Positions 8,892 through 18,551 of a DNA stretch of 64,000 nt are shown here, piece after piece. A program made the position numbers and the translations under genes. The DNA is taken from assembly GCF_008330945.1 (NCBI RefSeq), contig NZ_CP043489.1, positions 1,240,001 through 1,304,000 on the forward strand, given 5' to 3'. How positions within the stretch are numbered: the first letter of the stretch is position 1; every line of letters begins with the position of its first letter. The notes beneath the pieces were generated by a model. It saw nothing but the letters and a program-made list of their open reading frames with translations. It did not search any database and was not told the origin of the DNA. Source of the stretch: Labrys sp. KNU-23 (GTDB lineage Bacteria > Pseudomonadota > Alphaproteobacteria > Rhizobiales > Labraceae).

Positions 8892-10403
8892 TCAGGCCCG
8901 CACCTCGACGGTTCCCATCATTCCCAGCTGCTCATGTTCCAGGATATGGCAATGATACATGCGCAGGCCCGGCTGTTCCTGCCGCACCAGCAGGCGCACG
9001 GTTTCGCCGCGCGCCACATTGATCGTATCCTTCCAGGCGCGATAGGGCGCCTTGCTCACCCGGCCATCCCGCTCGGTCTCCACCGGCTGGAACTGCGTGC
9101 CGTGCAGATGGAAGGGGTGATCCATGTCCGCCAGATTGGCGATCTCCCACAATTCGGTCTGCCCCGCTTTGGCGACGACATCGACGCGGTTCATGTCGAA
9201 GGAGGCGCCGTTGATGAGGAAGCCCATCTTCATGCCCCCCTCCCCCATCGACATGGTTTCGGTGAACTCGAGGCGGCGCGTAGCGACGGGCGGGCCGAGA
9301 TCGGCGATGCTGCGCAGCCTGGCGGGCAGAGGCGGGACCGGCCCGGCCCGTTCCTGCGTGACTTCGATGGTCATCAGATCGGCAGCGGTGTCGGGACGTC
9401 CCGGCCCCATCCAGCCATGATCGACGTCCTCCGTCCGCAGCACTACTTGCCCCGGCTCGTCGAAGGCGACGACGACCTCCGCCCGTTCGGCGGGCGCGAG
9501 ATCGATGACCCGAAGCCCGGGCACCGGCGCTTCGAGAAGGCCGCCGTCACTGCCGATCAGGGTGACCGGCGCCGTGCCGAAGGTCAGGCGCAGGAAGCGC
9601 CCATTGCTGGCGTTGAACAGGCGAAAGCGGCGCCGGCTGCCGGCAGGCAGTGTCAAGACGGGCTTCTTCTGGCCGTTGACCAGGACATGGTCGCCCACCC
9701 GCCCGTTCATCAGGTCCGCCATGGTGTTGGCGGGGATCGAGCCATCGGCTGCCAGCCTCAGATCGGTAAAGAACAGCGGCGTATCGCCATACGCGGCCGG
9801 GATGGGATCCTGGCGCGGCTTGACGATAAAGGCCCCGGCGAGACCGAGATAGACCTGCTCGGCCGTGCGGCCATGGGGATGGGGATGGTACCAGTAGCTG
9901 CCGGCGCTGCCTTCCGGCAGCTCGAAGGCGTAGAGCCGATCGGCGCCGGAGGCCACCGGGTCCATGGGATTGCCGTCCTGCTCCGCCGGCACCGGCATGC
10001 CATGCCAGTGGATGGTGGTTTCCTCGCCCTGCAAGCGATTGGCAAAGCGGATGGCGACCTTGTCGCCCTCGGTCACTTCGATCAGGGGGCCGGGCGTCTC
10101 GCCGTCATAGGCAAGGATGGGCGTCTCGACCCCCTCGGCAAAGCGGGCGATGGCGGGCCTGGCCGTGAGATCGGCCTCGAAACGCCCAGGCCCGCTGGCC
10201 CGATTGGCGAGACGGGGCAGGTCGCGCAGCGGGGCGCCTTCAGGCAGCACAGGCGAGGCCGCGGAAACCGCCGTCTTGCCATCCCCTGGCGACATGCCCG
10301 GCATATCCATGCCATGCTTGGAATGATCCTGCATTTGCGCTGCGGCAGGGCTTGAAATCACCAGGGCGGCGACGCCGGAGAGCAGAAATTCACGTCTGTT
10401 CAT
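8892..10403 (-). CDS. Periplasmic multicopper oxidase (CueO/CopA-like cuproxidase)
   Basis: A 503-residue multicopper oxidase predicted to oxidise Cu(I) to the less toxic Cu(II) in the periplasm. A Tat signal (MNRREFLLSGVAALV) is followed by a Met/His-rich segment (HSKHGMDMPGMSPG). Three cupredoxin domains carry all four copper motifs: HWHG at 132-135, WYHPHPHG at 171-178, HPFHLHG at 429-435 and HCHILEHEQLGMM at 484-496. The T1 Cys is 485. MCO families with this layout include CueO and the three-domain laccase-like enzymes. The start lies 15 bases downstream of the stop of the copper ATPase gene, so the two form an operon. Confidence 0.93.
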   Translation of the reverse strand: MNRREFLLSGVAALVISSPAAAQMQDHSKHGMDMPGMSPGDGKTAVSAASPVLPEGAPLRDLPRLANRASGPGRFEADLTARPAIARFAEGVETPILAYDGETPGPLIEVTEGDKVAIRFANRLQGEETTIHWHGMPVPAEQDGNPMDPVASGADRLYAFELPEGSAGSYWYHPHPHGRTAEQVYLGLAGAFIVKPRQDPIPAAYGDTPLFFTDLRLAADGSIPANTMADLMNGRVGDHVLVNGQKKPVLTLPAGSRRRFRLFNASNGRFLRLTFGTAPVTLIGSDGGLLEAPVPGLRVIDLAPAERAEVVVAFDEPGQVVLRTEDVDHGWMGPGRPDTAADLMTIEVTQERAGPVPPLPARLRSIADLGPPVATRRLEFTETMSMGEGGMKMGFLINGASFDMNRVDVVAKAGQTELWEIANLADMDHPFHLHGTQFQPVETERDGRVSKAPYRAWKDTINVARGETVRLLVRQEQPGLRMYHCHILEHEQLGMMGTVEVRA

Positions 10404-10418
10404 ACCGATAATCCTTGC

Positions 10419-12758
10419 TCAAAGCTGGCGCGTGCGCAGCCGCAATGCATTGGCGATGACGCTGACGGAGGAGAGCGCCATGGCGGCCGCGGCGATGATG
10501 GGCGACAGCAGGATGCCGAAGACGGGGTAGAGCACCCCGGCCGCGACGGGCACACCGGCGGCGTTGTAGACGAAGGCCAGGAAAAGATTCTGGCGGATAT
10601 TGGCCATGGTGGCCTGCGACAATCGCCTTGCCCTGATGATGCCCGTGAGGTCGCCCTTGACCAGGGTGACACCGGCGCTCTCGATCGCGACATCCGTGCC
10701 CGCGCCCATGGCGATGCCGACATCGGCGACCGCCAGGGCCGGCGCGTCGTTGACGCCGTCGCCGGCCATGGCCACCACCTTGCCCTCGCGTTTGAAGGTC
10801 TCGACCAGCGCACTCTTGCGTTCGGGCAAAACCTCGGCCTCGACGGCATCGATGCCGAGGCGACGGGCGATGGCTTCGGCGGTGACGCGGTTGTCCCCTG
10901 TGACCATCACGACATGAATGCCCTCTTCACGCAGGGCGGCCAAAGCGGCCGGCGTGGTTTCCTTGACCGGATCGGCAATGGCGAGCAGGCCGGCCAGGCG
11001 CCCGTCGATGGCGGCGAAGATCACCGTTGCCCCGTCCCGGCGCAACTGGTCCGCCTCCGCCGCCAGGGCGACGGCGATGCCCTCCTGCGCCATGAAGGCC
11101 GCGTTGCCCAGGAGCACCAGCCGGCCCTCGACCAAGCCCTGCGCGCCCTTGCCGGTGGGGGAATCGAAATCGGTGACGGGCGACAGCGCAAGTCCCTTCG
11201 CCTCCGCCGCCGCGACCACTGCCCGAGCCAAAGGATGTTCGGAAGCCCGCTCCACGCTGGCGGCCAGCCGCAGCAGATCGTCTTCGGCCATGCCCTCCAC
11301 AGGCCAGATGGCGGTAAGCGTCGGGCGCCCTTCGGTGAGCGTACCCGTTTTGTCGACCACCAGCGTGTCGACCTTCTCCAGGCGCTCCAGCGCCTCGGCA
11401 TTGCGGACCAGCACGCCGAGACCGGCGCCCTTGCCGACGCCGACCATGATCGACATCGGTGTCGCCAGGCCAAGAGCACAGGGGCAGGCGATGATCAGCA
11501 CGGTAACCGCCGCGACCACGCCATAGGCCAAGCGAGGCTCCGGTCCGAAGATCGCCCAGGCGGCAAAGGCCACAGCAGCAACCAGGATGACCAGGGGCAC
11601 GAACCAGCCGGCAACCTGGTCGGCCAGGCGCTGGATCGGTGCCCGCGAGCGCTGCGCCTGCGATACCATCTGCACGATCTGGGCCAGCATGGTGTCGCCC
11701 TCGACCTTGTCGGCCCGGATCACCAGGGCACCCGTCTGGTTGAGCGTGCCGCCGATGACGCTGTCGCCGACTACCTTGCTCACCGGCATGGATTCGCCGG
11801 TCACCAGGGCCTCGTCGAGTGAGGAGTGCCCCTCCAGCACGCTGCCGTCCACCGGCACCTTCTCGCCGGGACGGATGCGCAGGCTGTCGCCGACCGCCAC
11901 CTTGTCGAGCGTGATCTCCTCCTCCGAACCATCTTCCCTTATGCGTGTCGCCGTCTTCGGAGCCAAGTTGAGCAAGGCCCTGATCGCCCCCGACGTATGT
12001 TCGCGGGCCCTGAGTTCGAGCACCTGGCCGAGCAGCACCAGCACGGTGATCACCGCGGCGGCCTCGAAATAGACGGCGACGCTGCCGTCATCGCCACGGA
12101 AGGCGTCGGGGAACAGGCCGGGTGAGAGCACCGCCACCAGGCTGTAGACCCAGGCAATGCCGGTTCCCATGGCGATCAGGGTGAACATGTTGAGGCTGCG
12201 GCGCAGCACGGACTGCCAGCCACGGACGAAGAAGGGCCAGCCACCCCACAGCACCACGATGCTGGCCAGGACGAGCTGGATCCAGGCCGATCGGGCCGGC
12301 GGCACCAGGTGATGCAGCGCCGGGACGAGATGAGCCCCCATCTCCAGGATGAAGACCGGCAGGGTCAGCACCAGGCTGACCCAGAAACGGCGCGTCATCT
12401 CGGCGAGCTCGGGATTGGGGCCGGCTTCGGCCGTGACCTGCAGCGGCTCGAGCGCCATGCCGCAGATCGGGCAGGATCCCGGTCCTTCCTGCCGGATCTC
12501 GGGGTGCATCGGGCAGGTGTAGATCGTGCCCTCAGGCGCGGGCACCGCGGGCTTGCGCCCGCCGAGATAGCGCCTTGGCTCCGCCTCGAATTTCGCCTTG
12601 CAGCCGGCCGAGCAGAAATAATAGGGGTGCCCCTCATGCCGGAGCGAATGCTTGGCGGTCGCCGGATCGACCGCCATGCCGCAGACCGGATCCTTCACGC
12701 CGGCCGGCGCCCCGCCATGATCGTGGTGGTGGTCGTGATGATGGTGATGGTCGTTCAT
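10419..12758 (-). CDS. copA: Copper-translocating P1B-type ATPase with N-terminal His-rich, YHS and CPMHP domains
   Basis: A 779-residue heavy-metal P-type ATPase predicted to export Cu(I) across the inner membrane. The N-terminus is a His-rich run (residues 4-14), then a YHS domain (DPVCGMAV to about 65) and a CPMHPE...[11 protein letters not shown] heavy-metal-binding domain (about 80-106) in place of the usual CxxC HMA domain. The catalytic core has the TGES actuator motif (320-323), the membrane CPC at 425-427, phosphorylated D469 in [13 protein letters not shown] at 506-509 and GDGVND at 666-671. Eight membrane helices fit the hydrophobic segments. It is the first gene of the copper operon and is preceded by a MerR/CueR-type promoter dyad. 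Confidence 0.95.
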   Translation of the reverse strand: MNDHHHHHDHHHDHGGAPAGVKDPVCGMAVDPATAKHSLRHEGHPYYFCSAGCKAKFEAEPRRYLGGRKPAVPAPEGTIYTCPMHPEIRQEGPGSCPICGMALEPLQVTAEAGPNPELAEMTRRFWVSLVLTLPVFILEMGAHLVPALHHLVPPARSAWIQLVLASIVVLWGGWPFFVRGWQSVLRRSLNMFTLIAMGTGIAWVYSLVAVLSPGLFPDAFRGDDGSVAVYFEAAAVITVLVLLGQVLELRAREHTSGAIRALLNLAPKTATRIREDGSEEEITLDKVAVGDSLRIRPGEKVPVDGSVLEGHSSLDEALVTGESMPVSKVVGDSVIGGTLNQTGALVIRADKVEGDTMLAQIVQMVSQAQRSRAPIQRLADQVAGWFVPLVILVAAVAFAAWAIFGPEPRLAYGVVAAVTVLIIACPCALGLATPMSIMVGVGKGAGLGVLVRNAEALERLEKVDTLVVDKTGTLTEGRPTLTAIWPVEGMAEDDLLRLAASVERASEHPLARAVVAAAEAKGLALSPVTDFDSPTGKGAQGLVEGRLVLLGNAAFMAQEGIAVALAAEADQLRRDGATVIFAAIDGRLAGLLAIADPVKETTPAALAALREEGIHVVMVTGDNRVTAEAIARRLGIDAVEAEVLPERKSALVETFKREGKVVAMAGDGVNDAPALAVADVGIAMGAGTDVAIESAGVTLVKGDLTGIIRARRLSQATMANIRQNLFLAFVYNAAGVPVAAGVLYPVFGILLSPIIAAAAMALSSVSVIANALRLRTRQL

Positions 12759-12824
12759 CAGCCCGTCCCATGCCTCTCAATCGATTCGCGCTGGTTTCCC
12801 AGCCTTCCGGGACAGGGCGTAAGG

Positions 12825-12847
12825 CTTGACATCATGGGAAGGTCAAG
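12825..12847 (-). promoter_or_regulatory. Probable CueR/HmrR-type copper-responsive promoter dyad
   Basis: Read on the reverse strand, CTTGAC and GTCAAG form a perfect dyad with an 11-base spacer containing CTTCCCATGAT. It begins with a TTGACC that can act as a -35 box, and a weak -10 (TACGCC) follows after 19 bases. Over-long 19-20 base spacing with a central dyad is characteristic of MerR-family copper promoters. It lies 67-89 bases upstream of the copper ATPase start. No cueR gene occurs in the window, so the activator must be encoded elsewhere. Confidence 0.6.
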
Positions 12848-12878
12848 CGCTTTTGAGATAGCGTTCAGAAATAAGTGT

Positions 12879-12991
12879 CCGTCATCCCCGGCGGGGTCAA
12901 AGACCCCGGGAAGGGGATCCAGGGCCTGGAGATGCGTTTCGCGACCCCTGGATTCCCTTCCCACCGGCTGCGGCGGTGCCGGGAATGACGG
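12879..12991. repeat. Dispersed palindromic intergenic element
   Basis: The ends CCGTCATCCCCGGC and GCCGGGAATGACGG are inverted copies of each other, with further inner matches (CCCGGGAAGGGGATCCAGGG against CCCTGGATTCCCTTCCC). The 113-base unit can fold into one long imperfect hairpin. It sits between the copper operon promoter and the convergently placed hydroxyacid dehydrogenase gene. The element at 20142-20231 has the same GTCAT...CCGGG...CCAGG design with different inner sequence. Confidence 0.75.
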
Positions 12992-13057
12992 CCGCTTCAC
13001 TCCGGTTGTTCGTTGACAAGTTCTCCGTATGGCCGGGACTTGTTTTGGCTTTGGCGA

Positions 13058-14269
13058 TCAGCCTACCGCCCGCACATGCACCGGCTGCAATTCGTCGAGG
13101 CCGCTCACGCCCAGCATGGCCATGTTGCGGGCGATTTCCGCCTGCAGGAGGCCAAAGGCGTGACGGATTCCGCTTTCCCCACCCACGGCGGCGGCAAACA
13201 GGAAAGGACGCCCGACGAAGACGAAATCGGCTCCGAGCGCCAAGGCCTTCAGGACATCCGTACCCCGGCGGAAGCCGCCATCGATCAGCACGGCCATCTC
13301 GCCAGCCGCCGAAACGGCCTCACGCAGGACCGTCATCGGAGCGATCGCCGTGTCGAGTTGGCGCCCGCCATGATTGGAGATCCAGACGCCATCGACGCCT
13401 CTCTCGCGTGCAATCGCAACGTCCTCGGGCGCAAGAATACCCTTCACCACCAGCTTGCCGCGCCATGACTGCCGGATGAGATCAAGATGGCTCCAGTCGA
13501 GGCCGTCACGAGCGCCGATGTCGCGTACCGCGTTGCGGGACAGCAGGGTCGGGCCGCGAAAGGCATCCATGTTCTCGAAGCGCGGCATGCCGCCGGCCAG
13601 GGTGCGGGCAAAGGTCCCCAGCGACCAGGATGGATGGGTGATGCCGTCCCAGAACAATCGCAGGCTCGGTTTCAAGGGCGTCGAGAAACCGGTACGGGCA
13701 TTGTTCTCGCGATTGGCCGCCACCGGCACGTCGGCGGTGAGCACCAGCGTTTCATAGCCCGCGGCGGCCACACGTGCCACCATGCGGCTGATGCGTTCGG
13801 GTTCGCCCGGCAGATAGGTCTGGAACCAGCGAGCCCCACCCTCCTCTGCCAGCCGCTCCAAGGGAATCAGCGAAGTGGCGCTGGCCACCATCAGGGCATC
13901 TTCGGCTGCGGCGGCCCTGGCGAGCGCCAGGTCCCCTTCGAAAGTGGCGAGGCCCGACAGCCCCATGGGGGCGATGCCGACCGGCAGGGCATAGGCATGG
14001 CCGAACAGGGCGTGGCGCGTCGAACGCGCCCTGGTATCGACGAGCACGCGCGGCACCAGCCCGAGGGCGGCCAGCGCCCGGCTGTTGCCGGCATGCGCAC
14101 TATTCGTCTCGGCAGCACCGGCATAATAGCCATAGATCTGGCGCGGCAGATGCCGGCGGGCCGCCGGCTCGAAATCCGCAAGCGCCAGGAAACGCCTTAG
14201 CGACCGCGGTACGTTCGCCTCGATGCGGCGAGCGGTGACCACCGTTCGGGAATTCGAATTGTCCGGCAC
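13058..14269 (-). CDS. FMN-dependent alpha-hydroxyacid dehydrogenase/oxidase
   Basis: A 403-residue flavoprotein of the L-lactate dehydrogenase/glycolate oxidase/mandelate dehydrogenase family. Visible family marks are the N-terminal QIYGYYAGAAETN, the FMN-binding PVGIAPMGLSGL, the ADVPVAANRENNART stretch, the catalytic SNHGGRQLD with H300 as the base, and the C-terminal DGGFRRGTDVLKALALGA and VGRPFLFA phosphate loop. It oxidises an L-2-hydroxy acid to the keto acid, and the specific substrate is not evident. The family includes membrane-associated dehydrogenases and soluble oxidases, which cannot be separated here. It is divergent from an MFS transporter that may bring in the substrate. Confidence 0.92.
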   Translation of the reverse strand: MPDNSNSRTVVTARRIEANVPRSLRRFLALADFEPAARRHLPRQIYGYYAGAAETNSAHAGNSRALAALGLVPRVLVDTRARSTRHALFGHAYALPVGIAPMGLSGLATFEGDLALARAAAAEDALMVASATSLIPLERLAEEGGARWFQTYLPGEPERISRMVARVAAAGYETLVLTADVPVAANRENNARTGFSTPLKPSLRLFWDGITHPSWSLGTFARTLAGGMPRFENMDAFRGPTLLSRNAVRDIGARDGLDWSHLDLIRQSWRGKLVVKGILAPEDVAIARERGVDGVWISNHGGRQLDTAIAPMTVLREAVSAAGEMAVLIDGGFRRGTDVLKALALGADFVFVGRPFLFAAAVGGESGIRHAFGLLQAEIARNMAMLGVSGLDELQPVHVRAVG

Positions 14270-14390
14270 TCGTCCTGCTCTTCTCCAGCCTGCCCCGTTT
14301 TCGCGTCGTTACCCCCTTATCCCTTGGCGCAAGCAGGACCGCTTCGTCAATCAAGGCCGCAGGACATATGCCCAATGCGTCAAGTATACC

Positions 14391-14405
14391 GTACAGTGAG
14401 TGTAC
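14391..14405. promoter_or_regulatory. Candidate operator between divergent hydroxyacid dehydrogenase and MFS genes
   Basis: GTACA and TGTAC form a short inverted repeat with a 5-base spacer, and a further GTATAC lies seven bases to the left. The 245-base divergent intergenic region must hold promoters for both genes. The TATAC/GTACA pattern resembles GntR-family boxes, but no regulator gene is adjacent, so this is only a candidate. Confidence 0.3.
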
Positions 14406-14514
14406 AGGCCGGCCATTCGGGTGAATCGTCCCCGCCATCTATCGAACTCCCCCAAGAAGCGGGATGAAGCGGCGGCGTCAGGAATGCGATCGCCTCTCTC
14501 CCGAGGAGATGGAA

Positions 14515-15753
14515 ATGGCGCTGTCCGATCCGATCAAAGCCAGGCCCGCATTCAATCGCCAGACACTGCTCATTCTGTCCGCCGCCGTCATCCTGAGCGC
14601 GGCCATGGGCATCCGGCAGACCTTCGGCCTTTTCGTCGAGCCCTTCTCGCTTGACCGGGGACTTCCCGTCACCTTGATCGCCTTTGCCATCGCCGTGCAC
14701 AATCTGGTCTGGGGTGCAGCGCAGCCTTTTGCCGGCGCTGCAGCCGACCGCTATGGCTCGGCGCCGGTGGTGGCATTTGGTGCCGCCATGTTCGCCCTGG
14801 GCCTCGGCATTGCCGCCATGGCGCCGTCGGAGATCATGCTCGTCCTCGGTCTCGGCGTCCTGGTCGGCATCGGCATCAGCTGCACGGCCTTCGGCGTCGT
14901 CCTGACCGCGGTCGGCCGCGAAACCGCGCCCGAAAAACGCAGCATCGCCATGGGCATCGCCAGCGCCGGCGGTTCGTTCGGACAAGTCGCCATGGTTCCC
15001 CTTGCCCAGGTCGTCTCGGAATATTCGGGCCTGTCGACCGCCCTCGTTGTACTGGCGCTGGTCATGCTGGCGGCGGCGCCTTTCGGCCTGTTTCTGGATG
15101 GCCGACCAAGGCTGGCCGCGGCCGAAAAGGAAGAGGCGGCCCTGCCGCTGAAAGTCGCGCTGGAACAGGCTCTCGGCCATCGCGGCTATTGCCTTCTCAC
15201 CCTCGGCTTCTTCACCTGCGGCTTCCAGCTCGCCTTCATCGCCACCCATTTGCCGGGCTATCTTTCGCTCTGCCACATGCCGTCGGGAACCGGTGCGAAG
15301 GCTCTCGCCTTGATCGGCCTGTTCAACATGGCGGGAAGCTGGGCCTGTGGCTGGCTCGGCGGGCGCTATCGGCAGCAGCATGTGCTGGGCTGGCTCTATC
15401 TGATCCGCGGCGTCGCCATCGCTGCCTTCTTCCTGGCACCGAAATCGGACATATCAGTCACCTTGTTCGCGGCCGTGATGGGCCTGACCTGGCTCGGCAC
15501 GGTTCCCCTCACCAGCGGTCTCGTCGCCAAGGTCTTCGGCGTGCGCCATCTCGGCACCCTGTTCGGCATCTGCTTTCTCAGCCACCAGATCGGCTCGTTT
15601 CTCGGCGCCTGGCTCGGCGGCCTGACCTTCGATCTTACCGGCTCCTACACGCTGGTGTGGTGGGCGACCGCGCTTGCCAGCCTGATGGCGGCGGCGCTGC
15701 ACTTCCCGATCAACGACACGCCGCAAACGGCGATGGCCTCGGGGCGGGCGTGA
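14515..15753 (+). CDS. MFS transporter (monocarboxylate/oxalate-formate antiporter-like)
   Basis: A 412-residue major facilitator with about 12 hydrophobic segments, opening FNRQTLLILSAAVILSAAMGIRQTFGLF, a common start for the monocarboxylate-type (YcxA/CynX-unlike) bacterial group. The loop 2-3 motif is ADRYGSAPV and the corresponding loop in the second half is GGRYRQQHVLG. GAGGAG at 14503-14508 puts the best start at the ATG at 14515, although the frame is open to 14464. Its divergent neighbour is an alpha-hydroxyacid dehydrogenase, so a hydroxy- or keto-acid substrate is plausible. The gene ends eight bases before a perfect inverted repeat that separates it from the convergent LysR gene. 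Confidence 0.88.
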   Translation: MALSDPIKARPAFNRQTLLILSAAVILSAAMGIRQTFGLFVEPFSLDRGLPVTLIAFAIAVHNLVWGAAQPFAGAAADRYGSAPVVAFGAAMFALGLGIAAMAPSEIMLVLGLGVLVGIGISCTAFGVVLTAVGRETAPEKRSIAMGIASAGGSFGQVAMVPLAQVVSEYSGLSTALVVLALVMLAAAPFGLFLDGRPRLAAAEKEEAALPLKVALEQALGHRGYCLLTLGFFTCGFQLAFIATHLPGYLSLCHMPSGTGAKALALIGLFNMAGSWACGWLGGRYRQQHVLGWLYLIRGVAIAAFFLAPKSDISVTLFAAVMGLTWLGTVPLTSGLVAKVFGVRHLGTLFGICFLSHQIGSFLGAWLGGLTFDLTGSYTLVWWATALASLMAAALHFPINDTPQTAMASGRA

Positions 15754-15760
15754 AAGCTTC

Positions 15761-15846
15761 CCTGGGACCGCCGGCATCTTGCCGGCTTCTTCCGACCCGG
15801 CAAGCGTGGCGCTTTCCAGAGCCGGCAAGATGCCGGCGGTCCCAGG
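15761..15846. repeat. Large inverted repeat between convergent genes (possible bidirectional terminator)
   Basis: Bases 15761-15786 and 15821-15846 are exact reverse complements over 26 positions, with a 34-base loop. Each arm contains its own smaller palindrome, GCCGGCATCTTGCCGGC. The element fills the gap between the MFS stop (15753) and the LysR stop (15855). An RNA hairpin here could end or protect both transcripts, although there is no T-run. It is probably one copy of a dispersed repeat. Confidence 0.85.
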
Positions 15847-15854
15847 GGTTTCCC

Positions 15855-16742
15855 TCAATCCAGGTCGAAATTGGCCCGCTCGGCCCGCACGCGGGCCGTG
15901 ATGTGGTCGGCGACGGCTGCGACGCGGCGGGTGTTGTGCGTGTCCGGATGGGAAACCAGCCAATAGCTGCGGGTGAAGCGCGTGCCCGGCAGCAGTCGCG
16001 TCAGCTCGGGATATTGCCGGGCGGCATAGTCGTGCAGGATGCCGATGCCGTGACCGGCCCTGACAGCCTCCATCTGGGCGACCACGCTGCCGCATTCGAA
16101 GCGCCGGCGCATCAGCCTGCCCAGCGTCTCGGCATAGTCGAGCGCCCGGCTGTAGACGAGGTCGTCGACATGGGTAACGAAAAGATGCCCTGCGAGGTCC
16201 TCCTCGCTGGCGATGGGAGCGGACGCTTCAAGATAGCGTCGGGATGCATAGACGCTGAGCGTGTAGTCGGTCAGCTTCTTGACCATCAGCCGCCCCTGCA
16301 CGGGACGGTCCAGCGTCACCACGATGTCGGCCTCGCGCCGTGACAGAGAGAAAGTGCGCGGCAGCGGCACCAGTTGCACCACCAGTTCAGGGTGACGGGC
16401 GGCCAAGGCGCCCAGTTCATGCGACAGGAAGTAGTTGCCCAGGCCGTCCGGCGCGCCGACGCGCACCGTGCCGCTGATCTCCGCCGTGGTGCCGGACACC
16501 AGGGCGCCGACGCGCAGGAATTCAGACTCGGCCTTCTCCGCCGCGACGAGCAGGGCCTCGCCGGCCGCCGTCAGCGTGCAGCCCTGGGTCTGGCGCTCGA
16601 CCAGCCGCGCCCCGAACGTTTCCTCCAGCGCCGTGAGCTGGCGGCCGACGGTGGCATGGTTCAGCCCGAGCTGGCGCGCCGCGCCAAGCAATTGCCCGCT
16701 GCGCGCCACCGCCAGGAAGATGCGGACGTGATCCCAGTTCAA
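15855..16742 (-). CDS. LysR-family transcriptional regulator
   Basis: A LysR regulator of about 295 residues. The HTH lies near the N-terminus ([21 protein letters not shown] and [15 protein letters not shown]) and is followed by a full effector domain with the late [19 protein letters not shown] motif. The frame is open to an ATG at 16907, but that extension would translate the inverted-repeat element at 16756-16840 and has no homology. A TTG at 16742, with GGAG about ten bases upstream, gives the standard N-terminus. It is divergent from mmsA, and a LysR-type dyad lies in the gap. It therefore probably regulates mmsA (valine, inositol or thymine catabolism), which is inference. Confidence 0.88.
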   Translation of the reverse strand: MNWDHVRIFLAVARSGQLLGAARQLGLNHATVGRQLTALEETFGARLVERQTQGCTLTAAGEALLVAAEKAESEFLRVGALVSGTTAEISGTVRVGAPDGLGNYFLSHELGALAARHPELVVQLVPLPRTFSLSRREADIVVTLDRPVQGRLMVKKLTDYTLSVYASRRYLEASAPIASEEDLAGHLFVTHVDDLVYSRALDYAETLGRLMRRRFECGSVVAQMEAVRAGHGIGILHDYAARQYPELTRLLPGTRFTRSYWLVSHPDTHNTRRVAAVADHITARVRAERANFDLD

Positions 16743-16755
16743 AGGGGCTCGATCT

Positions 16756-16840
16756 CCGGGTGCACGCGCATCCTGCCCGTTCTTGGAAACGCAGCGGATG
16801 CCGAAAAGGGAAAAACGGGCAGGATGCCCGTGCACCCGGG
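16756..16840. repeat. Inverted-repeat element upstream of LysR gene
   Basis: CCGGGTGCAC near 16756 pairs with GTGCACCCGG ending at 16840. The arms continue inwards as CATCCTGCCCGTT and AACGGGCAGGATG, so arms of about 25 bases flank a 35-base centre. It differs in sequence from the elements at 12879 and 15761 but has the same size and form. It lies in the leader of the LysR gene and may influence that transcript. Confidence 0.8.
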
Positions 16841-16853
16841 GTGACTTTAATTT

Positions 16854-16872
16854 TTGCACATTGGAAGTGCAA
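16854..16872. promoter_or_regulatory. Candidate LysR operator upstream of mmsA
   Basis: TTGCAC and GTGCAA form a perfect 6-bp dyad with a 7-base spacer and contain the T-N11-A core of LysR-type boxes. It lies 86-104 bases upstream of the mmsA start, in the region divergent from the LysR gene that ends this spacer. Position and form make it the likely binding site for that regulator. Confidence 0.5.
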
Positions 16873-16957
16873 TCCCTCTCGTTGCTGTGCGAACGGATCA
16901 ACTGCATAGATCTCGCCGAACGCCGCCCACCGGCGGACGAAGGACAGGAGGAAGAGG

Positions 16958-18457
<1,500 letters not shown>

Positions 18458-18479
18458 TCGCGCCTTTTCGAACGAAAAC

Positions 18480-18509
18480 GCCGCCGAGAGCAATCCCGGC
18501 GGCTTTTTT
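18480..18509 (+). terminator. Rho-independent terminator of mmsA
   Basis: GCCGCC and GGCGGC form the stem (18480-18485 with 18498-18503), followed immediately by six T residues. It lies 23 bases after the mmsA stop codon. The convergent aldehyde dehydrogenase gene ends at 18552. Confidence 0.85.
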
Positions 18510-18551
18510 GTTGCTGCGCTGCGGACCGAGGTCCGCCCTCGGCAATGCCCG

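Noticed and set aside
12715..12757. Simple-sequence run of ATG/GTG-type triplets
   Set aside because: It is the coding sequence of the His-rich N-terminus of the copper ATPase, not an independent repeat.
16743..16907. N-terminal extension of the LysR gene to an ATG at 16907
   Set aside because: The added 55 residues would come from an inverted-repeat element and lack LysR homology.
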